14,395 nucleotides of DNA from Candidatus Methylomirabilota bacterium. Its GTDB lineage: Bacteria > Methylomirabilota > Methylomirabilia > Methylomirabilales > Methylomirabilaceae. The notes beneath the pieces are model-generated. The model worked only from the letters and a program-made list of their open reading frames with translations. It had not been told where the DNA came from and made no database searches. The stretch lies in assembly GCA_003105305.1 (NCBI GenBank), contig PQAQ01000082.1, forward strand, positions 1 to 14,395. Direction: 5' to 3'. Both the position numbers and the translations under genes were made by a program. This document shows positions 14,298 to 14,395 of the stretch, piece after piece; the first letter of the stretch is position 1, and each line of letters opens with the position of its first letter.

Positions 14298-14395
14298 ACA
14301 GTTGATGAAGGTGAAAGTGATGTTTGCCCAACTTTCCGCCATAGTTCCCGGCGGAAATCTTGATCACGCCGGGACCGCATGCGGCGCGGATACCG
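14284..14395 (-). CDS. fhcD: Formylmethanofuran:H4MPT formyltransferase (complex subunit D), C-terminal end only
   Basis: The gene runs in from the right edge, and only the last 36 complete codons and the TGA stop at 14286-14284 are present. Its tail reads [20 protein letters not shown] followed by [17 protein letters not shown] recognise this as the conserved C-terminus of Ftr/FhcD, the enzyme that transfers the formyl group between H4MPT and methanofuran. In bacterial methylotrophs it is one subunit of the Fhc complex. It lies 40 bases upstream of fhcC on the same strand, the expected partner. The last codons are made of heptamer repeat units, so the final few residues may be a recent addition. 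The reading frame was found by translating the edge directly, since the fragment lacks a start. Confidence 0.88.
   Translation of the reverse strand, partial: GIRAACGPGVIKISAGNYGGKLGKHHFHLHQLLAER

Noticed and set aside
13296..14363. Long plus-strand open frame of 355 codons opposite mch, fhcC and fhcD
   Set aside because: It has no recognisable domain and is antisense to three well-supported C1 genes; long shadow frames are expected in GC-rich DNA.

Overview
The window looks like part of a bacterial methylotroph or methanotroph chromosome that oxidises C1 units through tetrahydromethanopterin (H4MPT) and methanofuran. This rests on methenyl-H4MPT cyclohydrolase (Mch), two subunits of the formyltransferase/hydrolase complex (FhcC, and the end of FhcD) and beta-RFAP synthase, the first committed enzyme of methanopterin synthesis. 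By eye the DNA is GC-rich. Nearly every gap is short and most gene pairs overlap by 1 to 8 bases. A member of the NC10 group (Methylomirabilis-like) is my best guess, but this is inference; a proteobacterial methylotroph is possible.

Plus strand, 3-4404: a chain of five genes. These are the C-terminus of a dihydropteroate-synthase-like (DUF6513-type) protein, a DUF447-like protein, beta-RFAP synthase, a four-helix membrane sensor histidine kinase, and an NtrC-type sigma-54 response regulator. The first three junctions are 4-base GTGA/ATGA overlaps and the last is an 8-base overlap. A signalling pair is therefore wired into a cofactor-biosynthesis operon.

Positions 4405-4654 are non-coding. 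They hold several inverted repeats and a good -24/-12 (sigma-54) promoter candidate facing a second plus-strand operon (4655-7751): a HAD phosphatase of the MtnX kind, a class III PLP aminotransferase with a Cys cluster, and an alpha/beta hydrolase. Its pathway is not evident, but the layout suggests the neighbouring NtrC-type regulator controls it.

Minus strand, read from right to left: fhcD (C-terminus only), fhcC, mch, an ATP-grasp ligase resembling glutamate ligases of pterin and F420 metabolism, and a CitG/MdcB-like protein. After a ~209-base gap with a sigma-70-type promoter comes an 888-residue fusion of an NDP-forming acyl-CoA synthetase with a GNAT acetyltransferase (Pat/PatZ architecture). 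This gene converges on the alpha/beta hydrolase across a 40-base gap. Its start codon and ribosome-binding region lie in a four-tract G-quadruplex motif.

Together the two C1 blocks cover cofactor assembly (left) and the Mch and formyltransferase steps that use the cofactor (right). The acetyltransferase fusion may link acetyl-CoA status to enzyme activity. No tRNA, rRNA, CRISPR or insertion sequence was seen. Degenerate heptamer repeats occur at two intergenic junctions of the minus-strand C1 operon.
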